The notes under the pieces: generated by a model | What the model was told of the DNA's origin: nothing | Seen by the model: the letters and a program-made list of their open reading frames with translations, nothing else | The model's database searches: none | In this document: positions 22,219-32,395 of the stretch, in pieces | Layout: each line of letters starts with the position of its first letter | Numbering within the stretch: the stretch's first letter is position 1 | Made by a program: the position numbers and the translations under genes | NCBI GenBank assembly: GCA_963383645.1 | Contig: OY726560.1 | Span: forward strand, 67,327,323 to 67,391,322 | From: Muscardinus avellanarius | Lineage: Eukaryota > Chordata > Mammalia > Rodentia > Gliridae | Direction: 5' to 3' | Length of the DNA: 64,000 nucleotides

Positions 22219-23084
22219 ACTCTGGGCTCCGGGCCGGCCTGTGTGGAGCACGCCAGACCCCTAGAGAAACCAGGCCCAGTCGTAAGACCCTGTGCCCCGG
22301 GCAGGGGTCAGGCGGAGCCTGCTGAGGGGTTAGGCCGGTGCCGGAGCCAGCAAGGCTGGGATCGGAGCCTGCTGTGAGGCAAGGCCCATGCTGGGGCCTC
22401 TGAGGCCAGGATCGAAGCCTGCCGAGGGGTTAGGCTGGTGCCGGGGCCAGCAGCCGGCATCGGAGCCTTCCGTGAGGTAAGGCCGCTACTGAGGCCTCTG
22501 AGGCCGGGATTGGAGGCTGCCAAGGGGTTAGGCCAGTGCTGGGGCCACCCAGGCCGGGATCGGAGCCAGCTGAGGGGTTAGTCCGGTGTTGGGGCCAGCG
22601 AGACAGAATCAGGGCCTCCCATGAGGCAAGGCCGCTGCTTGAGCCAGCGAGGTCTGGATCAGTCCACCAGGTAGCTAGGCCACTACTGGGGCCATCAAGA
22701 GTGGGATCAGTACTTGCAGCACGGCATGCACAGAGAAATATCACAGTAAATAAAAACCAGATGCTTCCCCTAATCAGCAATAACTAGGAGGAAAGGGGCA
22801 ACAGGAAGAGGTCGAGCTATAGAAAGGGCCCTATAGTGAAGCAATTAAGGTGACCAATCAGAGGGTATGTAATAGTGGAGGATGGAGCCTCTTTAAAATG
22901 CAGGAGGTACATAAACAAATGTATCAAAGTTAATCACCAAACAAGCATGGGATCGAGGGAGGGGGAGGGAATGGGATGGGGGCTGGATGAGGGCTGATTG
23001 GATGATGTGTGCTTGTATATCCTCTCAAGTCTTGTATTCCAATGTGATGTATGATTATAATGCACCAATAAAAATAAATTTTAA
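22219..23084 (+). mobile_element. Composite retroposon: GC-rich head, 50-bp VNTR, L1-like 3' end
   Basis: An 866-bp unit flanked by an exact 17-bp direct repeat starting AAAAGGAGC (22202-22218 and 23085-23101), preceded by TTT as an L1-endonuclease site should be. Parts: head 22219-22320; eight VNTR units of 48-50 bp (22321-22714); unmatched middle 22715-22940; L1-like 3' end 22941-23084 with a G-rich stretch, gcaccaataaaaataaa signal and A-tail. No ORF is shared with L1 ORF1 or ORF2. It split a SINE. It could alternatively be an L1 that lost its body by splicing or deletion. Confidence 0.8.
22321..22714 (+). repeat. Eight-unit VNTR, 48-50 bp period
   Basis: Units start at 22321, 22371, 22421, 22469, 22519, 22568, 22617 and 22666. 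The core is gaggggttaggccggtgc, then a ggggccagcgaggcc-type block, then gggatcggagcc. Units 2 and 4 are of a second type (tgaggcaaggccc and cctctgaggcc), so an older 100-bp dimer may lie behind part of the array. Confidence 0.9.
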
Positions 23085-23090
23085 AAAAGG

Positions 23091-23240
23091 AGCTGGATGT
23101 GGTGGTGCATGCCTGTAATTCCAGGACTTGGGAGGCTGAGGTGGGAGGATATCAGGTTTGAGGCCAGACTCAGCAGTTTAGTGAGACCATAAAAAGAAAA
23201 TAAGGATGGGGGTACAGCACAAAAATGGATCAATCTCCAG
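23091..23240 (+). mobile_element. B1-ID SINE split by the composite retroposon
   Basis: The SINE starts within the left target duplication (agctggatgtg, 22208-22218) and continues at 23091 (agctggatgtggtggtgcat) to about 23240, then (CA)n to 23286. Confidence 0.8.
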
Positions 23241-23243
23241 CGT

Positions 23244-23289
<46 letters not shown>

Positions 23290-23299
23290 ATAATCCTTT

Positions 23300-23508
23300 A
23301 AGCCAGTGTGGTGGCATTGCCTGTAATCCCAGTACTTGGGAGGATAAAACAGGAGCATCACAGGTTCGAGGCCAGCCTCAGCAACTTTGCAAGCCTCTCA
23401 GTAACTTGGCGAGACCCTATTTCAAGACAAACAACAGCAACAATAATAATAAAAGGGCTGGGGGTGGGTGGAGCTCAGAGATACAATGCACCTGAGTTCA
23501 ATCCTTAG

Positions 23509-23545
<37 letters not shown>
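23300..23545 (+). mobile_element. B1-ID fused SINE with (CA)n tail
   Basis: Sense copy 23300-23508; the tail is (CA)n to 23546. Confidence 0.85.
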
Positions 23546-23548
<3 letters not shown>

Positions 23549-23565
23549 ATTCACTTATTCACACA

Positions 23566-24115
23566 TACAGTAATTCCTCCATATTCAAGGAGATTGGTTT
23601 ACAGGACCCCGGCATATAACAAAATCTGCAGATGCCCAAGCCCGTTATAGGAAGTGGTGTAGTATTTGTGTATAGTCTACCCACATCATTTGTACTCATT
23701 AAATCATCTCTGTATTATTTCTTTCTTTATTTTTTGTGGTACTGAGGCTAGAACCCAGGGATATTGAATGTCTGAGCTAAACCACAGTCCTATTTTATTT
23801 TTTATTTTGAAGCAGGGTCTCACTAAGTTGCAGAAGACCTCACTAAATTGTTGAAGCTGGCCTTGAGCCTGTGATCCTCCTGTCTCAGCCTCCCAAGTGC
23901 TGGGATTACAAACATGAGCCATCATGCCTGGTTTTTATTATTTACAATACCTAATACAATGTAAATCTTATGTAAATAGTTTTATACTACTTTATCTAAT
24001 AAAATAGTCAAGAAAAGAGGTTTTCTATGTTTAGTTTGTACATGTACATTATATGGTAAATATACATATATATGGAAAAAGGTGTATATGAAAAATTGTG
24101 TATGTACTGAATACA
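23566..24115 (+). mobile_element. MER2-like (Tigger group) DNA transposon split by a SINE
   Basis: Starts cagtaattcctccatattca, with caggaccccggcatataaca and aaatctgcagatgcccaag; it is broken by an antisense SINE (23733-23938) and resumes with atacctaatacaatgtaaat and atagtcaagaaaagaggtt. This order matches MER2 as I remember it. No transposase. Confidence 0.65.
23733..23938 (-). mobile_element. B1-ID fused SINE
   Basis: Antisense full-length copy inside the MER2-like element. Confidence 0.85.
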
Positions 24116-24148
24116 TCAAACTCATTTCTTGTCATTATTCCCTAGATA

Positions 24149-24151
<3 letters not shown>

Positions 24152-24237
<86 letters not shown>

Positions 24238-24300
24238 CCTTCGATAGATGGATAGGTCTATCTATTATCTATCTCTATCATCTATCTATCTAACCTTTGT
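24152..24300. repeat. Compound (CA)n(CT)n(TA)n(TCTA)n microsatellite
   Basis: Four different simple motifs follow one another without spacer, 24152-24293. Confidence 0.95.
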
Positions 24301-24304
24301 AGTA

Positions 24305-24485
24305 CTTGGAATATTAGAGATTGAACTCAGGGATGCCATACCACTGAGCTATATTCCCAGCCTTTTTAATTTTTTATTTTGAGATAGGGCCTTGTTACGC
24401 TGCCCAGGTTGGCCTCATACTTGAGATCCTTCTGTTACAGTCTCCCAAATAGCTGGGACTACACGGGGCACCACTAAGCCCGGAT
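24305..24485 (-). mobile_element. Diverged SINE
   Basis: Antisense, ID box (attgaactcagggatgccat) to a B1 end (caccactaagcccgg). Confidence 0.7.
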
Positions 24486-24632
24486 GTTATTTTTCTCCAA
24501 ATCTAAGAGCTTTTTTCTATCAGTTCCTGGGATACAAGTTGTAAATATCTTGTAGGCCATCATTTATCTCTTGGCCTTCTTCATTGCCTTTGGGATGGCA
24601 CAAATGATAGAGCAGCATCAAAGAAAAAAGTC
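24486..24632. other. Short unique stretch
   Basis: Nothing recognised. Confidence 0.4.
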
Positions 24633-24634
24633 TT

Positions 24635-24860
24635 GGCCAGGCGTGGTGGCGCACGCTTGTAATCCCCGTACTTGAGAGGCTGAGACAGAAGGATCGCGCA
24701 GGTTCGAAGCCAGCCTCAGCTTCTTAGGCTCTCAGTAACTTAGTAAGACCCTGTTTTCAAATAAAATATAAAATAGGTCTGGGGGAGTGTAGGCCAGAGG
24801 TAGAAAGCCCTTGGATTCCATCTCCAGTACTAAAAAAAAAAAAAAACAAAAACAAACAAA
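24635..24860 (+). mobile_element. B1-ID fused SINE
   Basis: Sense copy, ggccaggcgtggtggcgcac to the A-rich tail. Confidence 0.85.
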
Positions 24861-25018
24861 CAAAAAAATCTTGGAGCCTCAACATAACAATTATTATTTT
24901 GCAGATTCTCTCTAAATTTGTCCAGATTCATGTTTAGGTATAATCAGCTCCAGTACTGGTCACATCTTTTGTATTCTGCTTTTGTCACTTAAGATTTTAA
25001 GATTGACAGATCACATTC

Positions 25019-25019
<1 letters not shown>

Positions 25020-25075
<56 letters not shown>

Positions 25076-25265
25076 CACCAGGACTTGAACCCACGGGCAT
25101 GCTACCTCTGAGCCCTATTTTTTTTTTAATTCTTTATTTTTGAAACAGGGTCTCACAAAGTTGGGAGGGCTTCACTAAGCTGCTGAGGCTGGCTGCGAAC
25201 CCACAATCCTGTCTCAGCCTCCCAAGTGTTGGGATTACAAGCGTGCGCCACCACACTCAGCCGGA
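25020..25265 (-). mobile_element. (GT)27 tail and antisense SINE
   Basis: (GT)n 25020-25074 adjoins the ID end of an antisense copy (25075-25262); it is probably the former A-tail side of the SINE. Confidence 0.85.
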
Positions 25266-25326
25266 CAGATCACATTGAACTAACTTGTTGCCCCACGGAA
25301 ATTACTCAGAATCAGTGTGCTTACGG

Positions 25327-25741
25327 TCGGGCGTGGTGGCGCACACTTGAAATCCCCGCACTTGGTGGGCTGAGACAGGAGGATCGTGCAGGTTTGAAGC
25401 CAGCCTCCGCTGGCTTAAGAGACCCTGTTTCCAAATAAAAAGTAGAACGCCGGGCATGGTGGCGCACGCTTGTAATCCCCGCGCTTGGGAGGCAGAGACA
25501 GGAGGATCGCGCAGGTTCGAAGCCAGCCGCGCGCTGGTTTAGGAGACCCTGTTTCCAAATATAAAATGTAAAAAGAGGTCTTGGAGTGTAGCCCGGAGGT
25601 AGAAGGGCTTCCAGGAACCCCAGTACCACCAAAAAATAAATAAATAAATAAAATAAATAAATAAAAATAACAAATAAAAAGTAGAAAATAGGTCTGGGAA
25701 TGTAGGAGGAGGTAGAAGGCCCCTGGGTTCCATCCTCAGTA

Positions 25742-25790
<49 letters not shown>
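25327..25790 (+). mobile_element. SINE in SINE: short-form copy inside an older copy
   Basis: The outer left arm 25327-25446 ends aaataaaaagtagaa. The inner young copy runs 25449-25631 with an AAAT-rich tail to 25670. The outer copy resumes at 25672 with aaataaaaagtagaaaatag and its ID arm, ending in (CA)n 25743-25789. The repeated aaataaaaagtagaa is the target duplication. Confidence 0.9.
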
Positions 25791-25792
<2 letters not shown>

Positions 25793-26260
25793 ATGTGCTT
25801 AGTTAGGGCTCTGAAGTCTTGATTCACTGCTATGCTTCTCAGCATCACCAGAAATTGTCTTCAGGAGGGAATGAAATCCTCCTCATCACATGGAAGGCCA
25901 GGTCAGCTCTGCAGCCAAAACCCACTGCAGGCCAGCTCGCCACTTGGAGATGGAGACTGGGTAATTCCATGGCTTTCCGCATGGCTGCCCTCAGTCTCCA
26001 CACACCAGTGCCAGCAGTGCGGGGCCTGTACCTGTCTTCTCATTCCACTAGGGCTGGTGGCCCCGACCAGCACCAGCAAGAGCTCAGTTTCTCTGTTCTC
26101 TCCTCTATTTGTCTCTCAACCATGGCCTTTGAGGACGAACAGCACACTTACAGCTAGTAACTGTGGAGATCATTTATCAAATGTCAAATCTACCTAATGC
26201 ATTTTCTCTGTTGGTGGTGAAGACGACTTTTCACCCGTATTCTCCCTTCTTTTTATTGTT
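25791..26260. other. Unique stretch
   Basis: Two overlapping plus-strand frames of 112 and 121 codons (25819-26197) are open, but neither resembles a known protein and neither has exon borders; not called. Confidence 0.45.
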
Positions 26261-26261
26261 G

Positions 26262-26910
26262 TTGTGGTCCTGGGGATTAAGCCCAGGGCCTTGTGCACAC
26301 GAGGGAAGCACTCTACCACTGAGCTACAGCCTCAACTCTTTTATTTTTTATTTATTTATTTTTGTGGTACTGGGGGTGAATTCTGGGGGTTCTTCTACCT
26401 CCAGGCTATACTCCCAGACCTATTTTATACTTTATTTGGAAACAGGGTCTCACTAAGTTGCTGAGAGCCTTGCTCAGTAACTGAGGCTGGCTTCGAACCT
26501 GTGTGATCCTCCCATCTCTGCCTCCCAAGCTCTGGGATTACAAGCCTGCACCACCATGCCCGGCCTTTATTTTTTATTTTAATTAATTAATTTAGTGGAA
26601 CTAGAGATTGATCTCAGGGGCACTCTCTGTCTCTGAGCTATACCTATAGCCCTATTTTATCTTTTATTTTGAAACAGGGTCTCCCTATATTGCAGAGGGC
26701 CTTGCTAAATTGCTGAGGGTGACCTTGAAACTGCGATCCTCCTGTTTCAGCCTCTCAAGTACTGGGATTACAGGTGTGTGCCACCATGCCTGGATTATTT
26801 TTTATTTTGAGATAAGTTCTCACTAAATTTCCAGTATGACCTTGAACTTGAGATCCTCCTGCCTCAGCCTTCCCAATGGTTGGGATCACATGCACACACT
26901 TGGCTTCCCC
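26262..26910 (-). mobile_element. ID unit and three antisense SINEs
   Basis: ID 26265-26338; SINEs 26362-26565 and 26595-26795; left-arm fragment 26800-26905. Confidence 0.8.
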
Positions 26911-27002
26911 ACCTCTTTGAATCTTGCTTTAAATATTTTTCTTTGGCAAATACAAGGTGACCAGATTCATAGTTTTAAGCAAATAAAAGAATAATTTCAT
27001 GA

Positions 27003-27403
27003 TTTAGGGGGTACTGGAGATTGAACTCAGGGGCATTCTACCTCCAAGCAATACCCCCAGACTTCCTTTTTTTGTGGTACTGGGGTTTTTGGAAGCCCTT
27101 CTACCTCTGGGCTACACTCCCAAACCTAATATATATATATATATCTATTGGAAACAGGGTCTCTTAAGCCAGTGCGGCTGGCTTTGAACCTGCATGATCC
27201 TCCTGGCTCCGCCTCCCAAGCTCAGGGATTACAAGCATGTGCCACCACACTCGACCCCAGTCTTCCTTTTTAAATTAAGAGACAGAGTCTTTCCAAATTG
27301 GTGAGAGGCTTGCTAAGTTGCTGAGGCTAGCCTCGAACCTGTCACCCTCTGTCTTAGCCTTCCAAGTACTGGGATTGCAGGCGTATATCACCATGCCTGG
27401 TTG
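27003..27403 (-). mobile_element. SINE in SINE: short-form copy inside an older copy
   Basis: The outer copy starts 27003, and the inner short form spans 27075-27257. The outer copy resumes at 27258. The flanks ccagacttccttttt and ccagtcttccttttt are the target duplication, now differing at one base. Confidence 0.9.
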
Positions 27404-27596
27404 CCATCTCATTTTAAAAAAAGCTTAAAGTCCTTACAAATGTAACTTAATACCTTTGCACCTAAACAGTCTGCTGTAGATAATACACTTATTCTTATTT
27501 TTAGGAAAACAGTTACAAGCTGATTCTAACTACATCTTAGTTTGAGTGTATGACTCATTGTCTCATTTTTCCTCCAGGTTAAATAGGAGAAAAGGG

Positions 27597-27850
27597 CCAA
27601 ACGTGGTGGCGCACACTTCTAATCCCTGCGCTTGGGAGGCTGAGACAGGAGGATCACGTAGGTTCAAAGCCAGCCTCAGCTACTTAGTGAGGCTCTCAGG
27701 AACTTAGTGAGACCCTGTTTCCAAATAAAATTTAAAATAGGTCTGGGAGTATAGCCCGGAGGTAGAAAGCCTCTGGGTTCCACCCCTAGTAACACCACCA
27801 AAAAAAAAAAAAAAAAAAAAAAAAAGAAAAAAGAAAAAGAAAAAAAAGAA
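27597..27850 (+). mobile_element. B1-ID SINE with long A-tail
   Basis: Sense copy 27597-27797, tail of about 25 A then (A)nG repeats to 27848. Confidence 0.85.
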
Positions 27851-28470
27851 ATAGGACAAAAGGTATATATATAATGGTAGTTGTTTTAAAATGACAATAT
27901 AGGACATACTTCTATTTCCAGTTTCTAATTTTTTATTCCAAAAGAAAATTTACAGCTATGCTATTCTTAACAGAGGGGCTTATATCTATACAGCACACTA
28001 CACTCAAGTGCTCTTGCCTACATTCTCTTATTGGACTCTGGCCAGATACTTCTCTGATAGCTTAATTAACACAATTTGTTGAACTTTTAAAAACTAAAGA
28101 AATTGTCTTTGTGAAGACTTTAAACCTTCACTCAGAATCTTCTTGAATTATTTATTTGGTGTAGGAACTGAGTTTGTACTAACAGACAGCAGAACAGTTA
28201 ATGCATAGATGTGCAACTCTTACTATTTAGCCATAATTCTACAAGGCCAGGAACTGGTTTAAACATAGGTCTAAGAATTTAAAAATCTTTTCATAATTTT
28301 GTTTTTTATTTTATAAAGTGTTATTTGGGAGATTACTATACTGATCTAGTAATCATAATTGTTATCCTGAAAAATTATTGTAGACTTTTCTCTTAACCTG
28401 CTTGTAGTACTCTTAACTAAGATGCAGAATCAATAGTGTGGGAAATTTCTTTCTTTCTTTTTACGTTTTT
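27851..28470. other. AT-rich unique stretch
   Basis: About 600 bases without a recognisable repeat or ORF. Confidence 0.5.
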
Positions 28471-28483
28471 TTTTTTTTTTTTT

Positions 28484-28559
28484 TGCAGTACTACGGATGG
28501 AACCCAGGGGCATCCTACTTTTGAGAGACACCCCCAGCCCTATTTTTTATTCTTTATTT
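28484..28559 (-). mobile_element. ID arm of a SINE split by L1 copy B
   Basis: Antisense ID arm (actacggatggaacccagg) up to the linker ttattctttattt; the B1 arm of the same SINE continues at 31535-31672 beyond copy B. Confidence 0.85.
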
Positions 28560-28939
28560 ATTTATTTTTCAGGAAGTAAAAGTAGTTTATTTTTTCCTTT
28601 CTCATTTTTTTATTGGTGCACTGTATTCACACATCATAATGGGATAAAAAAAAAAACTTTTGTAGACATACATGCACCCAATTAGCCCCTACCCGATCCC
28701 CACCTCGTTCCCTCCCCATCCCTCCTTCCCATGCTTGGCTTAGTGGTTGACATCTAATTTTATAGCAATTTATCCAGAATTAACAATGATAATCTCACAG
28801 AACAGTTTCATTTGTCTGATACCAAGCTTTTGATGACTTAAAGATAACATTTCAATATTTCTTTTTGCTTTCTTTCTTACCAGAGAATATTTTTTTCTTT
28901 ATTTTTTTTAGGTGAAACTATCATACATTTATTTATTTA

Positions 28940-29650
28940 TTTTTCAGAAAAAAATCTATCCTAATATGGAATATGGACTCTAGATACCCAAAACGATCTC
29001 GAAAAAGAACAAAGCTAGAAGATGTACATTTTCTGATTTCAAACCATATAAAGCTACAATAATTGAAACAGTGTAGTACTGTTCCAGAGGCAGATATATA
29101 AAGCATTGGAGTTAAATAAAAGCCTAGAGATAAATTCTTCCATATATTGTCAAGTTATTTTTGACAAGCTTTCAACGAATATTTGGTGGAGGAAATAATA
29201 ATATTTTAACTAAATATTGTTGAAAAATAATAATTACATGAAAAAGAATAAAATTGGGCCCTTACCTAACACCATATACAAATATTAACTCAAAATAGAT
29301 AAAAGACCTAAATATAAATCTTAAGACTATAAACTTTTAGGAGAAAATCTGGGTCATTAAACCTCACAACACTGAAGTTGGCAGTGATTTCGTGGATATG
29401 ATTTCAATGGCACAGGTGAGAGAAGGGTAAACAAACTCCCTAAAAAATAAAATAATATTGTATATCCAAAGACAATGTAAACAGAGTTAACAGTTAGTTA
29501 CTGATAGAATGGGATAAAATATTTCCAAATGCTATACCTGAAGGTATATTAATACTCCAACTAGAAATCCTAAAAATTAACAGCAATAAAAGCAAACAAT
29601 ACAATTTAGAGATAGGTAAAAGACTAACGTAAATAATGAATCTCCACAGA
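28940..29650 (+). mobile_element. Captured L1 ORF2 fragment of copy B, antisense to its host
   Basis: Same segment as 12680-13400, with the same degenerate reading frame, at a few percent divergence by eye. Confidence 0.8.
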
Positions 29651-29659
29651 TAACCAATC

Positions 29660-30577
29660 TTAGTTGTCTGTTGGATGGAAAATCTTGTTTCTCTGGTTCT
29701 GGTGTGTGTTACCTAATTCTTCTTTGTATTTAATCTCTTTGAGTATTTTCTCTAGCTCTGGTTTTGAAGACATAAATTCCTTCAGTTTCTGTTTGTTGTG
29801 GAAGCTTCTTATTTCGCCATCTAATTTGATAGAAAGTTTTGCTGGGTAGGAAATTTTTGGCTGGAAGTTGTTTTCTTTCAGAGTTTGGAATATGTTACTC
29901 CAAGCCCTTCTGGCTCTCATGACTTGGTTTGGGAAGTCTGGAGTGATTCTAATTGGTTTGCCTCTGAATGTCACTTGGCCCTTTGTTTTTGTTGCCTTTA
30001 AGATTCTCTGCTTGGCTTCCACATTGGTCATTTTGACAATTATGTGGTGTGGGGATCCTCTTCTCTGATCCTGTCTAAAGGGGGTTCTATAAGTTTCCTG
30101 GACCTGTGTATCGACCTCTTGCTCTATGTTTGGAAAATTTTCTGCTATTACTTCCTTGAAGAGATTTTTGATCCCTTTGGTTTCACCTTCTTTTCTCTCC
30201 TCTATTCCAATTATTCTTAGGTTAGCTCTCTTAAAATGGGCCCATATTTCTTCAATGTCAGATTCCTGCTGTTGGATTTTTTTTTCTAAATTAGAAATGA
30301 TGCGTTCATTTTTGGAGTGATCATCTTCTAAGAGCGAGATTCTATTCTCCATGTGTTCTAATCGGTTGTTTGTACTTTGAATTGAGGACTTTACTTCATT
30401 AATTGCATCCTTTATCTCTTTTTGGCTCTTTCTGAGTTCTTTTCAAAACACCTCTATTATTTCTATAGTTATTTTCCTGATTTGATCTTCTAGAAATCTC
30501 TGAATTTCTGTTTTATCAGGTTCTGATGTTGTGGGGTTGTGGGCATTCATTGCTCCAGTATTATTCCTCTTTCCCAT
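29660..30577 (-). pseudogene. L1 ORF1p-like gene of copy B, one in-frame stop
   Basis: 306 codons from ATG at 30577 (MGKRNN) to the stop after PTDN. The only break is TGA at codon 45 (30445-30443). From the internal Met at codon 76 (30352) a 230-residue product keeps part of the coiled coil (NERIISNLEKKI), the RRM-like segment (ANLRIIGIEE) and the C-terminal RNA-binding domain (IRITPDFPNQVMRARRAW). About 300 residues is within the usual range for mammalian ORF1p. The same TGA is in copy A. Confidence 0.88.
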
Positions 30578-31514
30578 GATTTTGGAAGTTTGTGCCTTCT
30601 CTGGGTTCTTCCCTTGGGTCACTAAGACTTCACTTAAGGTGCTCTGGATCTTGAGTCTGTGGTATCTCGGTCCCCACTACTCCTTTACTAGCTTGTATCT
30701 CAGAGTCTCAGACCCAGGGAGTCAAACAAGGCTGCTTTAGACCATGGGGGGTGCCAGGTTGGACGTTCTCCTATGGTGTGATATCTCTGCCACTGCCCCT
30801 CCCCCACTGCGTCAAGTCCCTGGGATTGCAGTACTAGGATTTCTTCTCTAGGGGCCGCAATTTGACTCACTGATGATGAGTGCGCAGATGGAGCTGTAGT
30901 GGACTCGTGAATTCGCTCCTTTTGCTGCCAGTGGCAATATGGTGCCACTGCCACGCTCTCGGCCGTGAGGCTGGCATATTTCTTTTCTGTTTTTGAGCTC
31001 CGTTCTGAGTCCCTGCAGGGTGTGCTGAGCCCAGCCACTGGGAGTTTTAGATGCTCCCTGCGCCGAGAAATCCGCTGAATTCCTCCCGGCTGCTCCGCAG
31101 CGCCTCACCTCGACTCGCTGTCCACCGCTCCTCTCTGGAGCCTGGTGGGCTGTTGAGTGCATTGGTAATGCGCTGTTGAGTTGAGTGCAGCAGTAAGGAG
31201 CTGTTGCCCCGTCCTCGGGCGTGAAGCTGGCGTATCTCTTTTGTGGCTCTGTGCTCCGTTCTGAGTCCCCCCTCCTCTCTGGGGCCTGGTGCTGCAAGGA
31301 AAGATGGCGCCCGCTGCTCCGCGCCGCAGCTCTGGCCGCGGCACTGTGGTCTGGTTTCTTTCTGGTTCTTGTTTTTCCAGCCCTCTTTTTCTCTGTCCCT
31401 TGTAATTACATTTTTGTTTCTCTGCTGATGGTGTTTTCTGGCCATGAAAGGTGCTGATTTTGTGGTAATAGAGCTTGGTTGTTAGCGGGGCTCGTAAGCC
31501 CCGCTTTTCTCCTT

Positions 31515-31523
31515 CGCCATCTT
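31515..31523 (-). promoter_or_regulatory. YY1-type site at the L1 5' end
   Basis: The minus strand reads aagatggcg about 12 bases from the element's first base. YY1 sites at this position set the start site in human L1 and are found at many mammalian L1 5' ends. Copy A has aagatggca at the same place. Confidence 0.5.
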
Positions 31524-31534
31524 CCCAGAAGTCC

Positions 31535-31930
31535 TATTCTTTATTTTTGAAACAGAGTCTCACCATGTTGCAAAGGGCCTTACTACATAGCTGAGGCTGT
31601 TTTCGAACATCAAGCCTCCTGTCTCAGCCTCCCTAATGCTGGGATTACAAGCGTGCACCACCACACCAGGCTTAGTGTGGGCTCTTTCTTTTTTTTTTTT
31701 TTTTTTAGGTACTGGGGATTGAACCCAGGGGCATTCTACTTCCAAACTACACCCTATTTTTAAATTCTTTTTACAGCCCTATTTTTAAATTCTTTATTTT
31801 GATACAAGTTCTCACTAAGTTGTAGAGGGCCTCACTATGTAGGTGAGGCTGACTGTGAACCTGTGCTCTTCCTGTGTCACTTGCCCTCTCAAGTACTGGA
31901 ATTACACACGTGTGCCACCACGCCTGGCTT
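31535..31930 (-). mobile_element. SINE remainder and a second antisense SINE
   Basis: 31535-31672 is the B1 arm of the SINE split by copy B. A second antisense copy spans 31695-31930, with an internal repeat of the linker (ccctatttttaaattc twice). Confidence 0.8.
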
Positions 31931-32007
31931 GCAATATTTCTATCTTAATGGCAATTCATTCATTAATAACAGTGAGCAGCTGTTTTTAAAAAAAATGGTC
32001 CTGCTCA

Positions 32008-32395
32008 AGCTGGGTGTGGTGGCACATGCTTGTAATCCTTGTACTTGGGAGGCTGAGACAGGAGGATTGCAGGTTTGAGACTAGCCTCAGCAACCTAGCA
32101 AGATCCTGTTTCAATATAAAAAAAATTTTAAAAGGTTGGGGGTATAGCTTGGAGATAGAATGTCCCCAAAGGAAAAAAAAAACAAAAAAAAAAACAGTCT
32201 GCTCACTTGCCAGTTTGTTAGTTTTTTTTGTTGTTGTTGTTTTTTTGCTACTGGAAATTAAACCCAGGGGGCATTATACTTCTTATTGAAACAGAGTCTT
32301 GCTAAGTTGCTGAGGCTTCCTTGAACCTGCAATCCTCCTATCTCAGCCTCCCATCTACTGAGATTATAGGTGTGCGCTACTGCACCTGGCCTCAT
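32008..32395. mobile_element. One sense and one antisense SINE
   Basis: 32008-32175 (+) with a shortened ID arm, and 32243-32393 (-) with an internal deletion. Confidence 0.75.

Larger units (their letters stand above)
28560..31534 (-). mobile_element. Chimeric L1-derived retrotransposon, copy B
   Basis: Complete copy between 12-bp direct repeats TATTCTTTATTT (28548-28559 and 31535-31546). Minus strand: 5' end GGACTTCTGGGAAGATGGCG, a GC-rich 5' UTR of about 950 bp, ORF1 30577-29660, a captured segment of about 850 bp holding an antisense L1 ORF2 piece, then the G-rich L1 3' UTR (about 28790-28612), a first A-run, about 36 extra bases and a second A/T tail. It has about 130 bp of 5' UTR that copy A lacks (around 31290-31420). 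It shares all internal junctions with copy A but has its own target duplication, so the chimera moved as a unit. Confidence 0.9.

Noticed and set aside
22321..22714. Regularly spaced repeats considered as a CRISPR-like array
   Set aside because: Units are contiguous 48-50 bp VNTR repeats without unique spacers, in a mammalian retroposon.
25832..26197. 121-codon ORF between SINEs
   Set aside because: Ser/Pro-rich chance frame overlapping another frame of equal length; no domain or conserved motif.
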